Origin: an uncultured Succinivibrionaceae bacterium
GTDB lineage: Bacteria > Pseudomonadota > Gammaproteobacteria > Enterobacterales > Succinivibrionaceae
Direction: 5' to 3'
Length of the DNA stretch: 12,222 nucleotides
Assembly: GCA_900539665.1 (NCBI GenBank)
Contig: UQCV01000070.1
Span: 1 to 12,222 of the forward strand
Every line of letters starts with the position of its first letter. Positions within the stretch are counted from its first letter, which is position 1. A program made the position numbers and the translations under genes. This document shows positions 1 to 7,290 of the stretch, piece after piece. The notes beneath the pieces were generated by a model. The model did no database searches, had not been told where the DNA came from, and saw only the letters and a list, made by a program, of their open reading frames with translations.

Positions 1-101
1 GGTGGACAAACGTCACTTCATAACAGTGCTTGAGCGAGAACTGAACCTATCTTATCGGTGGGAAGCCCCCACCTCTATAGGTGGGGGAGGATGTCACTTC
101 A
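1..101 (+). mobile_element. Right end of an IS200/IS605-type element (hairpin, possible tnpB tail / omega-RNA 3' end)
   Basis: A perfect 9-bp stem (CCCCCACCT at 66-74, AGGTGGGGG at 79-87, loop CTAT) is followed by GGGAG-GATGTCAC. This is the layout of an IS200/IS605 right end, and it resembles the hairpin plus GGGAG-CAGTCAG at 12076-12104. A frame is open from position 2 to the TAA at 164-166 and reads through the hairpin as ...WEAPTSIGGGG. That is the sort of tail tnpB genes have where they overlap their omega RNA, but no RuvC motif is visible here, so no CDS is called. A 9-bp direct repeat GTCACTTCA occurs at 12-20 and 93-101, the second copy at the presumed element end. The orientation implies that any tnpB lies left of the window. 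It could equally be an isolated relic. Confidence 0.5.
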
Positions 102-124
102 GATCTACAACTTCTCATTCCATA

Positions 125-148
125 CATATCTGCATATCTGCATATCAC
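125..148. repeat. Three 8-bp tandem units (CATATCTG, CATATCTG, CATATCAC)
   Basis: Two identical CATATCTG units and a third with a changed end follow directly after the transposon-like end. They look like a short slippage repeat in non-coding DNA, and no function is evident. Confidence 0.6.
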
Positions 149-153
149 CATAA

Positions 154-191
154 TTGTAGCCACTAAAACATAGAATTTTCCGTGGCTACAA
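154..191. repeat. 10-bp perfect inverted repeat upstream of asnA
   Basis: TTGTAGCCAC (154-163) and GTGGCTACAA (182-191) are perfect inverted copies with an 18-nt spacer. No T-tract follows on either side, so it is not a standard terminator. It lies between the IS-type end and the asnA promoter. It could be an operator, a relic of a small mobile element, or a hairpin ending transcripts that leave the IS. Confidence 0.6.
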
Positions 192-272
192 CTTAATTAC
201 ACCTCGTCATCTCTAAAAATCGACATTTTTTTAAAAAATTTATGGCTTAAGACTCCCTAAACCCCTAAAAGG

Positions 273-284
273 TCAGCTATAATG
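273..284 (+). promoter_or_regulatory. Putative asnA promoter (-10 TATAAT)
   Basis: A perfect TATAAT at 278-283 sits inside TCAGCTATAATG, about 85 bp before the asnA start. The -35 position (about 255-260) is poor (CCCTAA), so activator help is possible. The same 12-mer surrounds the -10 box before rlmI at 7273-7284. The expected leader is about 75 nt. Confidence 0.6.
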
Positions 285-303
285 AATTTTCTGTATACAT
301 AAG

Positions 304-332
304 AAATACGTATTTTGTCAGATTTACCTGAC
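304..332 (+). promoter_or_regulatory. Possible operator sites in the asnA leader
   Basis: Just downstream of the presumed transcription start lies a 12-bp perfect palindrome AAATACGTATTT (304-315). It is followed by an inverted repeat GTCAG-6nt-CTGAC (317-332). Their position fits a repressor or regulator site. In Escherichia coli asnA is controlled by AsnC, but I cannot show that these are AsnC sites. Confidence 0.3.
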
Positions 333-366
333 CTGGATTTTATTTTAAACAATCAGGGATTGCCTC

Positions 367-1401
367 ATGAGCAAGATTATTACTCCGGTTAACTATAAAA
401 ACCCACTTTCCCGTAACCAAACCGAACACGGGATCAAACTTGTAAAAGACTTCTTCCAGCTCAATTTGGCTACTGAATTACACCTCAAGCGTGTAACTGC
501 GCCACTATTTGTATTAAGAGGTCTAGGGATTAACGACGACCTTAACGGCATTGAACGTCCAGTTTCTTTCCCTATTAAAGACCTTAACGAAGCGGTAGCT
601 GAAGTAGTACATTCTCTCGCTAAGTGGAAGCGCCTCTCTCTCGCCGAACACGGGACTAAACCTGGTTCTGGCCTTTATACCGATATGAACGCTATTCGTG
701 CAGACGAAGAACTTGATAATCTCCACTCCCTTTATGTTGACCAATGGGACTGGGAAGCGGCTATCACTGCTGATCAGCGCACTATTCCATTCCTAAAGAA
801 TGTAGTAGAACGTATCTACGCTGCTATTCGTCGTACTGAATATCTCGCTTGCGAAAACTACCCAGAACTTACTCCATTCCTCCCAGAAAAGATCACCTTC
901 ATCCATAGTGAAGACCTTTTACAGAAGTATCCAAACCTTTCAGCTAAGGAAAGAGAAGATGCTATTTGTAAAGAATACGGTGCGGTATTCCTCATCGGGA
1001 TTGGGGCTAAGCTCTCTAACGGTGAAAAACACGACGGCCGTGCACCTGACTACGATGACTGGTCTACCATGTATGATGGCAAACCAGGTCTTAACGGCGA
1101 CATCCTCATTTGGTATCCTTGGTTAGATCGTTCTGTTGAACTTTCATCTATGGGTATCCGTGTCGATCGTGAAGCTCTCTTACGTCAGCTTAAACTTGAA
1201 GGCCAAGAAGATCGTCAAAACCTCTACTTCCACCAAAAGCTCTTAAACGGTGAACTCCCACTTAGTATCGGTGGTGGTATTGGTCAGAGCCGTCTTTGCA
1301 CTGTACTACTCCATAAGGCTCACGTTGGGGAAATTCAGGCAAGTATTTGGCCGGATGATATGCGCGCAAGATGCCGTGAACTTGGGATTGATTTAATCTA
1401 A
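367..1401 (+). CDS. asnA: Aspartate--ammonia ligase (asparagine synthetase A)
   Basis: This cytosolic enzyme makes asparagine from aspartate, ammonia and ATP, giving AMP and pyrophosphate; it shares the class II aminoacyl-tRNA synthetase fold. The 344-residue product is close to E. coli AsnA (330) and carries the family blocks in order: EVVHSLAKWKR (79-89), YVDQWDWE (123-130), HDGRAPDYDDWS (222-233), LNGDILIW (242-249), ELSSMGIRVD (258-267) and GGGIGQSRL (302-310). The ATG at 367 has a good Shine-Dalgarno AGGGA at 355-359 with a 7-nt spacer. It is monocistronic: its own promoter lies upstream, a strong terminator follows, and the next gene is on the other strand. Nothing suggests loss of function. 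The identification is near certain. Confidence 0.97.
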   Translation: MSKIITPVNYKNPLSRNQTEHGIKLVKDFFQLNLATELHLKRVTAPLFVLRGLGINDDLNGIERPVSFPIKDLNEAVAEVVHSLAKWKRLSLAEHGTKPGSGLYTDMNAIRADEELDNLHSLYVDQWDWEAAITADQRTIPFLKNVVERIYAAIRRTEYLACENYPELTPFLPEKITFIHSEDLLQKYPNLSAKEREDAICKEYGAVFLIGIGAKLSNGEKHDGRAPDYDDWSTMYDGKPGLNGDILIWYPWLDRSVELSSMGIRVDREALLRQLKLEGQEDRQNLYFHQKLLNGELPLSIGGGIGQSRLCTVLLHKAHVGEIQASIWPDDMRARCRELGIDLI

Positions 1402-1419
1402 TACCCAAGGATTTATGAT

Positions 1420-1447
1420 TTAGGCTTTAAGCTAAGCTTAAGCCTAA
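1420..1447. other. Stable hairpin after asnA, no T-tract
   Basis: TTAGGCTTTAAGC and GCTTAAGCCTAA can form a 12-bp stem with one bulged T and a TAA loop, 18 nt after the asnA stop. It is not followed by Ts, so it may protect the mRNA 3' end rather than terminate transcription. Confidence 0.5.
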
Positions 1448-1479
1448 ACATTTAAAATTAAGAATTACTCTTAAAAGAC

Positions 1480-1519
1480 TAACTCCTCACTTTATGACTA
1501 AAGCGAGGGGTTATTTTTT
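1480..1519 (+). terminator. Intrinsic terminator of asnA
   Basis: A 14-bp stem (1480-1493 with 1500-1513; one G-T pair and one A-C mismatch) has a 6-nt loop and is followed by TTTTTT at 1514-1519. This is a typical rho-independent terminator on the plus strand, about 80 nt after the asnA stop codon. Confidence 0.88.
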
Positions 1520-1690
1520 ACTTCATTTTTAGTTACTTAAATTTTCGATTCTTTAATTTTAAAAGGCTAATTTTGCGCTAGTTGATTGAGCTTAGAGTGT
1601 TTGCCACCTTACAACTTGCACTGTGGTCACATGAAAGGTGCTTACTTGTAACGCCCTATTTATAGCGCCCTATTTCTAGCTTCTTTCTTA

Positions 1691-3670
1691 TCAATATTCG
1701 TTTGGTTTTTGAAGATATAGCCCCTGCTGCTTTAAAGCCTCCATCACCACTTGGCGGTTAGTTTGATCCTTTGGGAGGGGGCGATATTCTGGAGTTAGGT
1801 AACTAATATTACCAGCCGCTTTAATCACGGCTATTTGGTCAGGGCTAATGATTGCATTTTCTAAGTAACTGCCACTCATAAACCAGCGTGGCGGAGTAGG
1901 TTTAGCAGCTGGCGTAAAGAGTGACTGCCCCACTGAGTAGTCTAAAATCTCATTAACACTTAAGAAATAATCATGGATTAAAGTCGCACTTACGTCATAA
2001 GCCGTGGTGATTCTTTGTGTTTCGGTGAAAGGTTTACGTCCCGGCCAACTAATGATTAACGGGATTTGAATTTGGTAACGAGTAAAATTACCGTTATGCC
2101 CCCAGTAGTTAAGCTTGGTATCATTAAACTCTTCCCCGTGATCAGCAGTAAAGATCACAATCGAATTATCCCACACGCCCGAAGCTTTTAGTTCCGCTAC
2201 TAAACGGCCGATTTTTTGGTCCACCACAAAAGCAGTATTACGGTAAAGGTTAAAGAAAGGCTCCCGGTCAGAGTCGTTATTTAAACTTAAGTAATTCGGA
2301 GATGTTTGTTGTACCGGATATGGTAAAGGTAGCTTTAGATCGCCATCTGTAAGCCTTTGGGCATGTAATTGGTCTAAAAACACAAAGGCCATAAATGGCT
2401 TTGATTGTGCGGGTAAAGTATTTGACTCTAGTGCTAAAGGATTAGACTTAGTAGCTAAAGACTTGTTTGGGGCTCGCGATTTTAAATAAGAGGCAAAATC
2501 TTGCAAGACATCTTGATCACGCTCTGCCGCATTGGTGCCCTTAGAATTCGTTCTTAAATCTTCCACGCCATAAAACACGGTGCGATTAAATTCAGGATTT
2601 AATAGATTAGCGCTCGAAAAAGCTTTGATTTCGTAGCCATGATCCTTTAATACCTGCATTAAAACAGGCGGGGTGTTAGAGTACAAGCTCTGTTTCCAAT
2701 AAAACGAAGGAATACCATAGAAAAAAGAAAAAACGCCTGTGCGAGTTGCATTGCCCCCAGAGAAATGCCGCGTAAAGCTAATGTTCTCTTGAGCAAGTTG
2801 GGCTAAATGTGGCATCGTAGTTTTATCAACGACATCGCTTCTTAACGCATCAACCATAACCACGATAATATTATATGGTGAGCTCGAAGTATATGAAGAG
2901 ACCAAATTAGGTGAGGAAGTCAAAGTAGCCTCCTTTGGTTTATCTTTATATTGTAAAGGTTGACGCGGATAGTATAGAGCTGAAGAAGCCACCGCTTTGG
3001 TGCCTTTAGGGGCTTCTTGGGTTGCTGAAATTACCCCCATTTTACGTAAAGCACTATTCATCGTCAGAGGTTTAAAGAATATTACTTTTTCTGCTTGCGT
3101 CGTGACTATGTTGGTTTGCAAGCCATAATCAAGCGCAAAGCCTAAATTACTGCCGATAATAGCTAAAACAGCTACGCTCACGCCCAAAGTGAGCCCCCGT
3201 TTAAAGCGCGGTCCTACCTTTAAGCCTAAGAAGACCCCAACGCCCGCTAACAAGACCATCGCTAACGCTTGACCGATAATAGATAAAGTATCTTTAAGCC
3301 CAAAGCTAATGACCTCACCCCCGGCGTTCACCCAAAGGTCAAGCATGGCTAAATTAACATGAAAATGATAAAGGTTAAAAACCCCAATATCTGTCCATAA
3401 AAAAATAAACCAAGCGCTACATAAGACCAAGGCGCCCAAAGTCGCGGTTTTTACGGCCTTAAATTTGAATAAAGGATATACCGTCAAAAAGAGCCCTAAC
3501 GCGCAATACATAAAAGTATTACCAAAAAAAGCCCCGTAAAAAAATAACTCTTCCTCTAAGGTGGTAGCACTTGAGTTATAGCCAATCGCCAAAATGGTAG
3601 AAAAAATTGTTACCACCAGCCCTAAAGACCAAACTTTTTGGCTAGGTTTAAACTCTAACTTCGGGTTCAT
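1691..3670 (-). CDS. yejM: YejM/PbgA-like inner-membrane sulfatase-fold protein (LPS checkpoint)
   Basis: In E. coli, YejM (PbgA/LapC) senses LPS at the inner membrane and tunes LpxC stability through LapB. This 659-residue product has the same plan: five hydrophobic segments (roughly 12-30, 47-66, 76-93, 128-149 and 160-180), a linker, and a periplasmic alkaline-phosphatase/sulfatase-type domain from about 265. The domain shows NIIVVMVDALRSD (267-279), SGGNATRTG (304-312) and TADHGEEFND (508-517). The ATG at 3670 has an AGAGGAA Shine-Dalgarno 9 nt upstream. E. coli YejM is shorter (586 aa); the extra length includes a Ser/Pro-rich linker (251-264) and a heptad-repeat insert (about 402-422). 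The acidic-His DHG signature is kept, so catalytic activity is conceivable but not shown. It is divergent from the transferase gene at 3927. The family call is firm; identity of function with YejM is inferred. Confidence 0.85.
   Translation of the reverse strand: MNPKLEFKPSQKVWSLGLVVTIFSTILAIGYNSSATTLEEELFFYGAFFGNTFMYCALGLFLTVYPLFKFKAVKTATLGALVLCSAWFIFLWTDIGVFNLYHFHVNLAMLDLWVNAGGEVISFGLKDTLSIIGQALAMVLLAGVGVFLGLKVGPRFKRGLTLGVSVAVLAIIGSNLGFALDYGLQTNIVTTQAEKVIFFKPLTMNSALRKMGVISATQEAPKGTKAVASSALYYPRQPLQYKDKPKEATLTSSPNLVSSYTSSSPYNIIVVMVDALRSDVVDKTTMPHLAQLAQENISFTRHFSGGNATRTGVFSFFYGIPSFYWKQSLYSNTPPVLMQVLKDHGYEIKAFSSANLLNPEFNRTVFYGVEDLRTNSKGTNAAERDQDVLQDFASYLKSRAPNKSLATKSNPLALESNTLPAQSKPFMAFVFLDQLHAQRLTDGDLKLPLPYPVQQTSPNYLSLNNDSDREPFFNLYRNTAFVVDQKIGRLVAELKASGVWDNSIVIFTADHGEEFNDTKLNYWGHNGNFTRYQIQIPLIISWPGRKPFTETQRITTAYDVSATLIHDYFLSVNEILDYSVGQSLFTPAAKPTPPRWFMSGSYLENAIISPDQIAVIKAAGNISYLTPEYRPLPKDQTNRQVVMEALKQQGLYLQKPNEY
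2405..2467 (-). repeat. Three degenerate 21-bp (7-residue) repeats inside yejM
   Basis: Residues 402-422 read as three heptads, NKSLATK, SNPLALE and SNTLPAQ, followed by SK. The consensus is S-N-x-L-x-x-(K/E/Q). The DNA is a degenerate 21-bp tandem repeat, for example two units containing GCTAAAG. It lies in the sulfatase-fold domain and looks like a surface loop that expanded by in-frame duplication. Confidence 0.6.
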
Positions 3671-3743
3671 AAATTTCTGTTCCTCTAGCCTATAACTTAA
3701 ATCTAAAGCGTCATTAAGTAACGCTCGTAATAACTGTAAACAC

Positions 3744-3769
3744 GGTAAAAATTAAGGCTTAATTTTACC
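3744..3769. promoter_or_regulatory. Palindrome in the divergent yejM/transferase intergenic region
   Basis: GGTAAAAATTAA and TTAATTTTACC form a near-perfect palindrome (11 bp per arm, one extra A, 3-nt centre GGC). It lies between the divergent envelope genes, 74 bp before yejM and about 160 bp before the transferase. It could be a shared operator or a hairpin insulating the two promoters. I did not find a convincing PhoP or PmrA box, nor a clear -35/-10 pair for either gene. Confidence 0.35.
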
Positions 3770-3926
3770 AAATAACTTATTCCTTGTCTTAATGTGTAAA
3801 GCTTGGTTTAAATATGAGTGAGTTTTGGGTAAAATTTGCAACTATTACTTTATTTACTGTGTTTTTGCGTAGGGTAGCTTTAATTTTGGCTTTTAGCCCT
3901 AACCTTTAATACTCGTTGACTGAGTT

Positions 3927-5552
3927 TTGCTTGGTAAGTTCTTAAATCAAATGCGCCACTTTAATCTTAAATCAGAAGCCTACTTGTTAGCTTTTAGTAT
4001 CGTCATTGCCACTATCTTTACGATGTGCCTTGGCGTACCGTATAAGTTTTTAGTCTCAGGGATCGCTCTTTTGTATTTAGCTTCTTTTAATCGTAAAAGC
4101 CTTTACGTTATGACTGCGCTCCATGCTTTAATAACTTTGGCCTTCCCGGTAACACTAAATTACGGCCTCCCGAACAAAGCTCATTATTTTAATATGCTAA
4201 ATTCAAATCCTAATGAGTCTATGGAATTTTTAGAGCAAGTCTCAACTCTAGATATCATCGGGATCATGCTTGTAACTTTAATCCTCCTAGCTGGCTATTT
4301 GTGGCTGGGGCGTCATTATTTTAAAAATAAATTAGCACAATACTTTGAAGCTTCAGACCTAAAAGAAGCAGCTGTTCCTACCCCAAAAACCAAACGCTTG
4401 GAAATCATTAAAGTTAGCGTGTTATGCCTCGTGTTACTTTTTATTGGTCTTAGATGTTATCCTACAAAAATCCTCGCTGATACCGTTAAATACACTAAGC
4501 TCTCATTAGGCGAAATCGATAAATACAATAAGCTTATTAACACCCCGAGCGACTTTGTCGTCACTAAAAACACTAAAAAAATTAAGAACGTGGTCGTAGT
4601 TATTGGCGAAAGCGTTGAAACCGATTACCTCTCCGTATTTGGTTATCCGCACCCAACTACTCCAATTTTGGCTAAAACTCCGGGCTTATTTTTTAAAAAC
4701 AATATTTCTGCGGCTTCGTACACTTTTCCATCGATGATGCGTTCTTTGACCGTCACCCCAGATGCCACTACGTACCAGCTTAATAACAATATTGTCGCTT
4801 TAGCCAATAAGGCCGGTTACTCAACCTATTACTTTGCTACCGGTAAAGACGATGATAAACAGTTTTTAAACGATTATTTTGCGGGACTAGCTAAATACAA
4901 CTTTTTAAGTTTGCCTAACACCACCAATAAGAAACAGCGTTCCGTAAACCGCAACCAAGACGACATGCAGTTATTAAAATTCTTTGATCTAGCCGTAAAT
5001 GATCAAGAGGAATACCGCATGATCTTTTTACATATGTTCGGTCACCATCCTAACGTCTGCCATCGCTTAAAAAGTTATCCCAACCATTTCGCCAAGTTAA
5101 AACATACTATCGCTAATAATGCACCGGATGAACTTAACTGTTACTTAAGCGTAACACATAAGCTTGATGCCTTTTTAGGGCACATTTATACAACCCTGCA
5201 AGCGCAAAACGAGTCCTTCTATCTCTTCTATTTATCAGATCACGGGCTTTATTTTGATTTAGATTCCGCTTTAAAGACTTTTATTCATCATGGTGAAAAA
5301 TATAAATCAAACTACCGGGCGCCTCTTATGATTATGAGTTCCGAAATTACGGAGCATCAAGTAAACCAAGACTTTATTTCCGGTAACGATTTTTTAAGCA
5401 TCTTTGAATACTACCTCGGTCTTGACAGCAACTTAGTGCCAGCCAAACCAATCGAGGCCCTTAAGTATCAAGATCCAAATGACGTGCCTGTAGTTGCTAA
5501 TGGGGTTGAAAAGAGATACGGCCCGATGAAGGATTTTAAGGTTTATTACTAA
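3927..5552 (+). CDS. Phosphoethanolamine transferase-like membrane enzyme (EptA/CptA superfamily)
   Basis: This family moves phosphoethanolamine from phosphatidylethanolamine onto lipid A, LPS core sugars or periplasmic glucans, acting at the periplasmic face of the inner membrane. The 541-residue protein has five hydrophobic segments (about 19-35, 38-53, 59-78, 107-127 and 160-176) and then a catalytic domain. Visible motifs are VVVVIGESVETDYLSVFGY (222-240, metal ligand E228), FLHMFGHHP (367-375), YLSDHG (435-440, D438/H439) and FIHHGEKY (452-459). The Thr nucleophile region, CGTxTA-S-VPC in EptA, is replaced by ISAASYTFPSM (260-270), so the acceptor nucleophile is uncertain (S264 or T266). 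The start is uncertain: TTG at 3927 just after an in-frame TGA (3921-3923), or ATG at 3951; neither has a strong Shine-Dalgarno. Nearby LPS genes fit an envelope role. The acceptor cannot be told from sequence. Confidence 0.8.
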   Translation: MLGKFLNQMRHFNLKSEAYLLAFSIVIATIFTMCLGVPYKFLVSGIALLYLASFNRKSLYVMTALHALITLAFPVTLNYGLPNKAHYFNMLNSNPNESMEFLEQVSTLDIIGIMLVTLILLAGYLWLGRHYFKNKLAQYFEASDLKEAAVPTPKTKRLEIIKVSVLCLVLLFIGLRCYPTKILADTVKYTKLSLGEIDKYNKLINTPSDFVVTKNTKKIKNVVVVIGESVETDYLSVFGYPHPTTPILAKTPGLFFKNNISAASYTFPSMMRSLTVTPDATTYQLNNNIVALANKAGYSTYYFATGKDDDKQFLNDYFAGLAKYNFLSLPNTTNKKQRSVNRNQDDMQLLKFFDLAVNDQEEYRMIFLHMFGHHPNVCHRLKSYPNHFAKLKHTIANNAPDELNCYLSVTHKLDAFLGHIYTTLQAQNESFYLFYLSDHGLYFDLDSALKTFIHHGEKYKSNYRAPLMIMSSEITEHQVNQDFISGNDFLSIFEYYLGLDSNLVPAKPIEALKYQDPNDVPVVANGVEKRYGPMKDFKVYY

Positions 5553-5590
5553 AAAGGTTTATGCCTAAAAACGTCTACTTAAAGCCTAGG

Positions 5591-5618
5591 CTTTTAATAA
5601 ACCACTTTTAATAAACCG
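5591..5618. repeat. 14-bp tandem repeat, two units plus a decayed third
   Basis: CTTTTAATAAACC(A/G) occurs twice without a gap, followed by a diverged CTTTTATTTACGG at 5619-5631. A 14-bp perfect palindrome AAAGCCTAGGCTTT (5581-5594) overlaps the start. The rest of the 5553-5848 gap is similar low-complexity sequence with repeated CTAGTTTTA and CTTATAAG words, and I see no gene in it. Confidence 0.6.
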
Positions 5619-5673
5619 CTTTTATTTACGGCTTTTAGTTTTAAACCGCAAAACTCAAATAAGATAAAGACCA

Positions 5674-5704
5674 AGACCTAGCAAGGTTAACTTTAGCTAG
5701 GTCT
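5674..5704. terminator. Hairpin, probable bidirectional terminator between convergent genes
   Basis: AGACCTAGC (5674-5682) and GCTAGGTCT (5696-5704) form a perfect 9-bp stem whose loop can pair further (AAG/CTT). On the minus strand it is followed by a T-rich stretch (TGGTCTTTATCTTATTT), on the plus strand by weaker T runs. It lies between the stop codons of the transferase (+) and the GT90 gene (-). Confidence 0.5.
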
Positions 5705-5848
5705 AATAAGTACTAGTTTTAATATTCTAGTTTTAAGCTTTGGGTTTTACGTTTGGCGCTTATAAGCTCCGATTTTACTTTTTGGTTTGGGTTTGGCTTA
5801 TAAGTTCTAACCTAAGTTCTTGGTAACTCGCACTATTTTTTACCCGCA

Positions 5849-6910
5849 CTATGGTTCTTGCAACTCAAAGTACTTTTTAAGTACTAGCAAGGCGCATAAA
5901 TCTTCTTTTTTAGGATCCTTAAATTTAGCAACGTATTCATGTGCATGCGCATTAATAGCTAACGCTTCTTCTGGATGGTGCAGGTAATAAGTTAGTTTTT
6001 TGACTAAATCAGAGTAATCATCCTTAATTTCAATGTAGTGATAATCAGGAATCAACGTCCCTTCCATAAACCAAGTCTCAAACTTTGGTTTAGGCATGAC
6101 GGCAATTGAATTTGAAGACATGACCCATTTTAAATTTGTCGCTACATCATTGCCTTCTAAACATAAGACAAACTTGTATTGTAGCTGCTCTAGAATGGTC
6201 ATCGGAGGTTTAACCCAATCATGGTGACCAATGTTGCGCCCGACATGACCTAAATTGCACAATGGGTGGCGAATTAACTTTCTAAAAAATTTTCGGCGAT
6301 GAGGTTGGTAAACACCACCACGCCATACAAGCAAATCCTTTTTGGCTAAGTAATCCGTTTGATCAGCGACAAATACAAAATGGCGGACTCGATTTAAATT
6401 CAACAACACGGAGTTGCCATTATTTTGGCTAATCGGCCGGCTTTTTACGATATGCGGGAACTTTGGTACTGTAACCACGTCGCCATATAAAAAGCTTAGA
6501 TACGACTTAGGATCGAAGTACCTGGTATAACGGTATGTATCGAAGAAATAGGTATGCGGTTTGAAGTCTTTGTTTAAGGTGAAATCCTTGAGCGCAACAA
6601 AGGCATTGCCTCCCTGCGCCGAAGTTAGATTATTAGTCTCATTGCCAACTTTAGCCAAAGATGCGGTGCGAGAATACCCACTTGTAAGCTTATTGTAATA
6701 ATCCACTCGGGCCATAATTTCTTGGGCCTCAAACTCACTAAGCATGGCGAGTTCTTGAGTAAGCTTATTTCTATAGAAAAAATTAGGTACGCCGTAGCTC
6801 AACAAATTTTTTGCATAATAGATAAATTTGCTGTTTTTACAGCTTTTTTGGTGGCAGTGGTGTTTGGTTTTTGGGTAGTTTTTAGAATCGCAACACTGGA
6901 GCTTGTTCAT
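5849..6910 (-). CDS. GT90-family (LpsA/CAP10-like) LPS glycosyltransferase
   Basis: GT90 proteins transfer a hexose or similar sugar to LPS/LOS outer core in Pasteurellaceae and related bacteria, on the cytoplasmic side of the inner membrane. The 353-residue product shows the family blocks: YFFDTYRYTRYF (121-132), VPKFPHIVKSRPI (148-160), LVWRGGVYQPHRRKFF (194-209) and the hallmark LEGNDVATNLKWVMSSNS (251-268) followed by PKFETWFMEG (275-284). No signal peptide is seen. The ATG at 6910 has no clear Shine-Dalgarno; the next Met (residue 56) would cut off family sequence that starts around residue 28, so I keep 6910. Residues 1-27 are an odd Cys/His-rich extension (C6, C7, H17, H18, C19, H20, C24). 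It converges on the transferase gene, which supports an LPS role. The sugar donor and acceptor are unknown. Confidence 0.87.
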   Translation of the reverse strand: MNKLQCCDSKNYPKTKHHCHQKSCKNSKFIYYAKNLLSYGVPNFFYRNKLTQELAMLSEFEAQEIMARVDYYNKLTSGYSRTASLAKVGNETNNLTSAQGGNAFVALKDFTLNKDFKPHTYFFDTYRYTRYFDPKSYLSFLYGDVVTVPKFPHIVKSRPISQNNGNSVLLNLNRVRHFVFVADQTDYLAKKDLLVWRGGVYQPHRRKFFRKLIRHPLCNLGHVGRNIGHHDWVKPPMTILEQLQYKFVLCLEGNDVATNLKWVMSSNSIAVMPKPKFETWFMEGTLIPDYHYIEIKDDYSDLVKKLTYYLHHPEEALAINAHAHEYVAKFKDPKKEDLCALLVLKKYFELQEP

Positions 6911-7272
6911 GAATAATCTATTTACAACTTGATTAGGAGTCCTTGGGACTCTCTAAAATTTACATAATCAATAATAACGTTGTCCATGCCTTTTACCGCT
7001 TAACCATCTACACTTAATTCTTCTTAATAGATAATTTTAGAGGAAACTTTTAAAATCTAAGTTAAATCTGCGGTAAATATCGAACGCCCAAATTATAAAC
7101 GATGTGGTATTCTTTAGACTATATGCAGCTCACACACTTTATAGCTAATGTACCATCATCCTCCAAAACTCCACCTTTCCCACGTAAAATTTCCCTCCCT
7201 TATGCCGCCAAGCTTAAAAATCCAATTCTAAAGGTTTAATCTTCTTAAATGACACGTAAAAAATAAGAGATT
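6911..7272. other. Intergenic region between GT90 and rlmI, little content
   Basis: No gene was found in this AT-rich stretch on either strand. The only clear element is a short hairpin (GAGTCC-TTG-GGACTC, 6937-6951), which would fall in the 5' leader of the GT90 mRNA. It is followed by no T-tract on either strand. No convincing GT90 promoter could be assigned. Confidence 0.5.
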
Positions 7273-7284
7273 CAGCTATAATGT
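7273..7284 (+). promoter_or_regulatory. Putative rlmI promoter (-10 TATAAT)
   Basis: A perfect TATAAT at 7277-7282 lies within TCAGCTATAATG, the same 12-mer as in the asnA promoter at 273-284. No good -35 box is seen at the usual distance (TGACAC at 7250-7255 is too far, 21 nt). Transcription would start near 7289, leaving a leader of about 145 nt before rlmI. Confidence 0.6.
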
Positions 7285-7290
7285 GAGCCA

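Noticed and set aside
3671..3926. PhoP or PmrA box between yejM and the transferase
   Set aside because: Half-site-like words (TGGTTTA, CTTAAT) occur but not as direct repeats at the required spacing.
6722..6916. Plus-strand ORF of 64 residues opposite the start of the GT90 gene
   Set aside because: It is antisense to strongly family-like coding sequence and has no recognisable features of its own.
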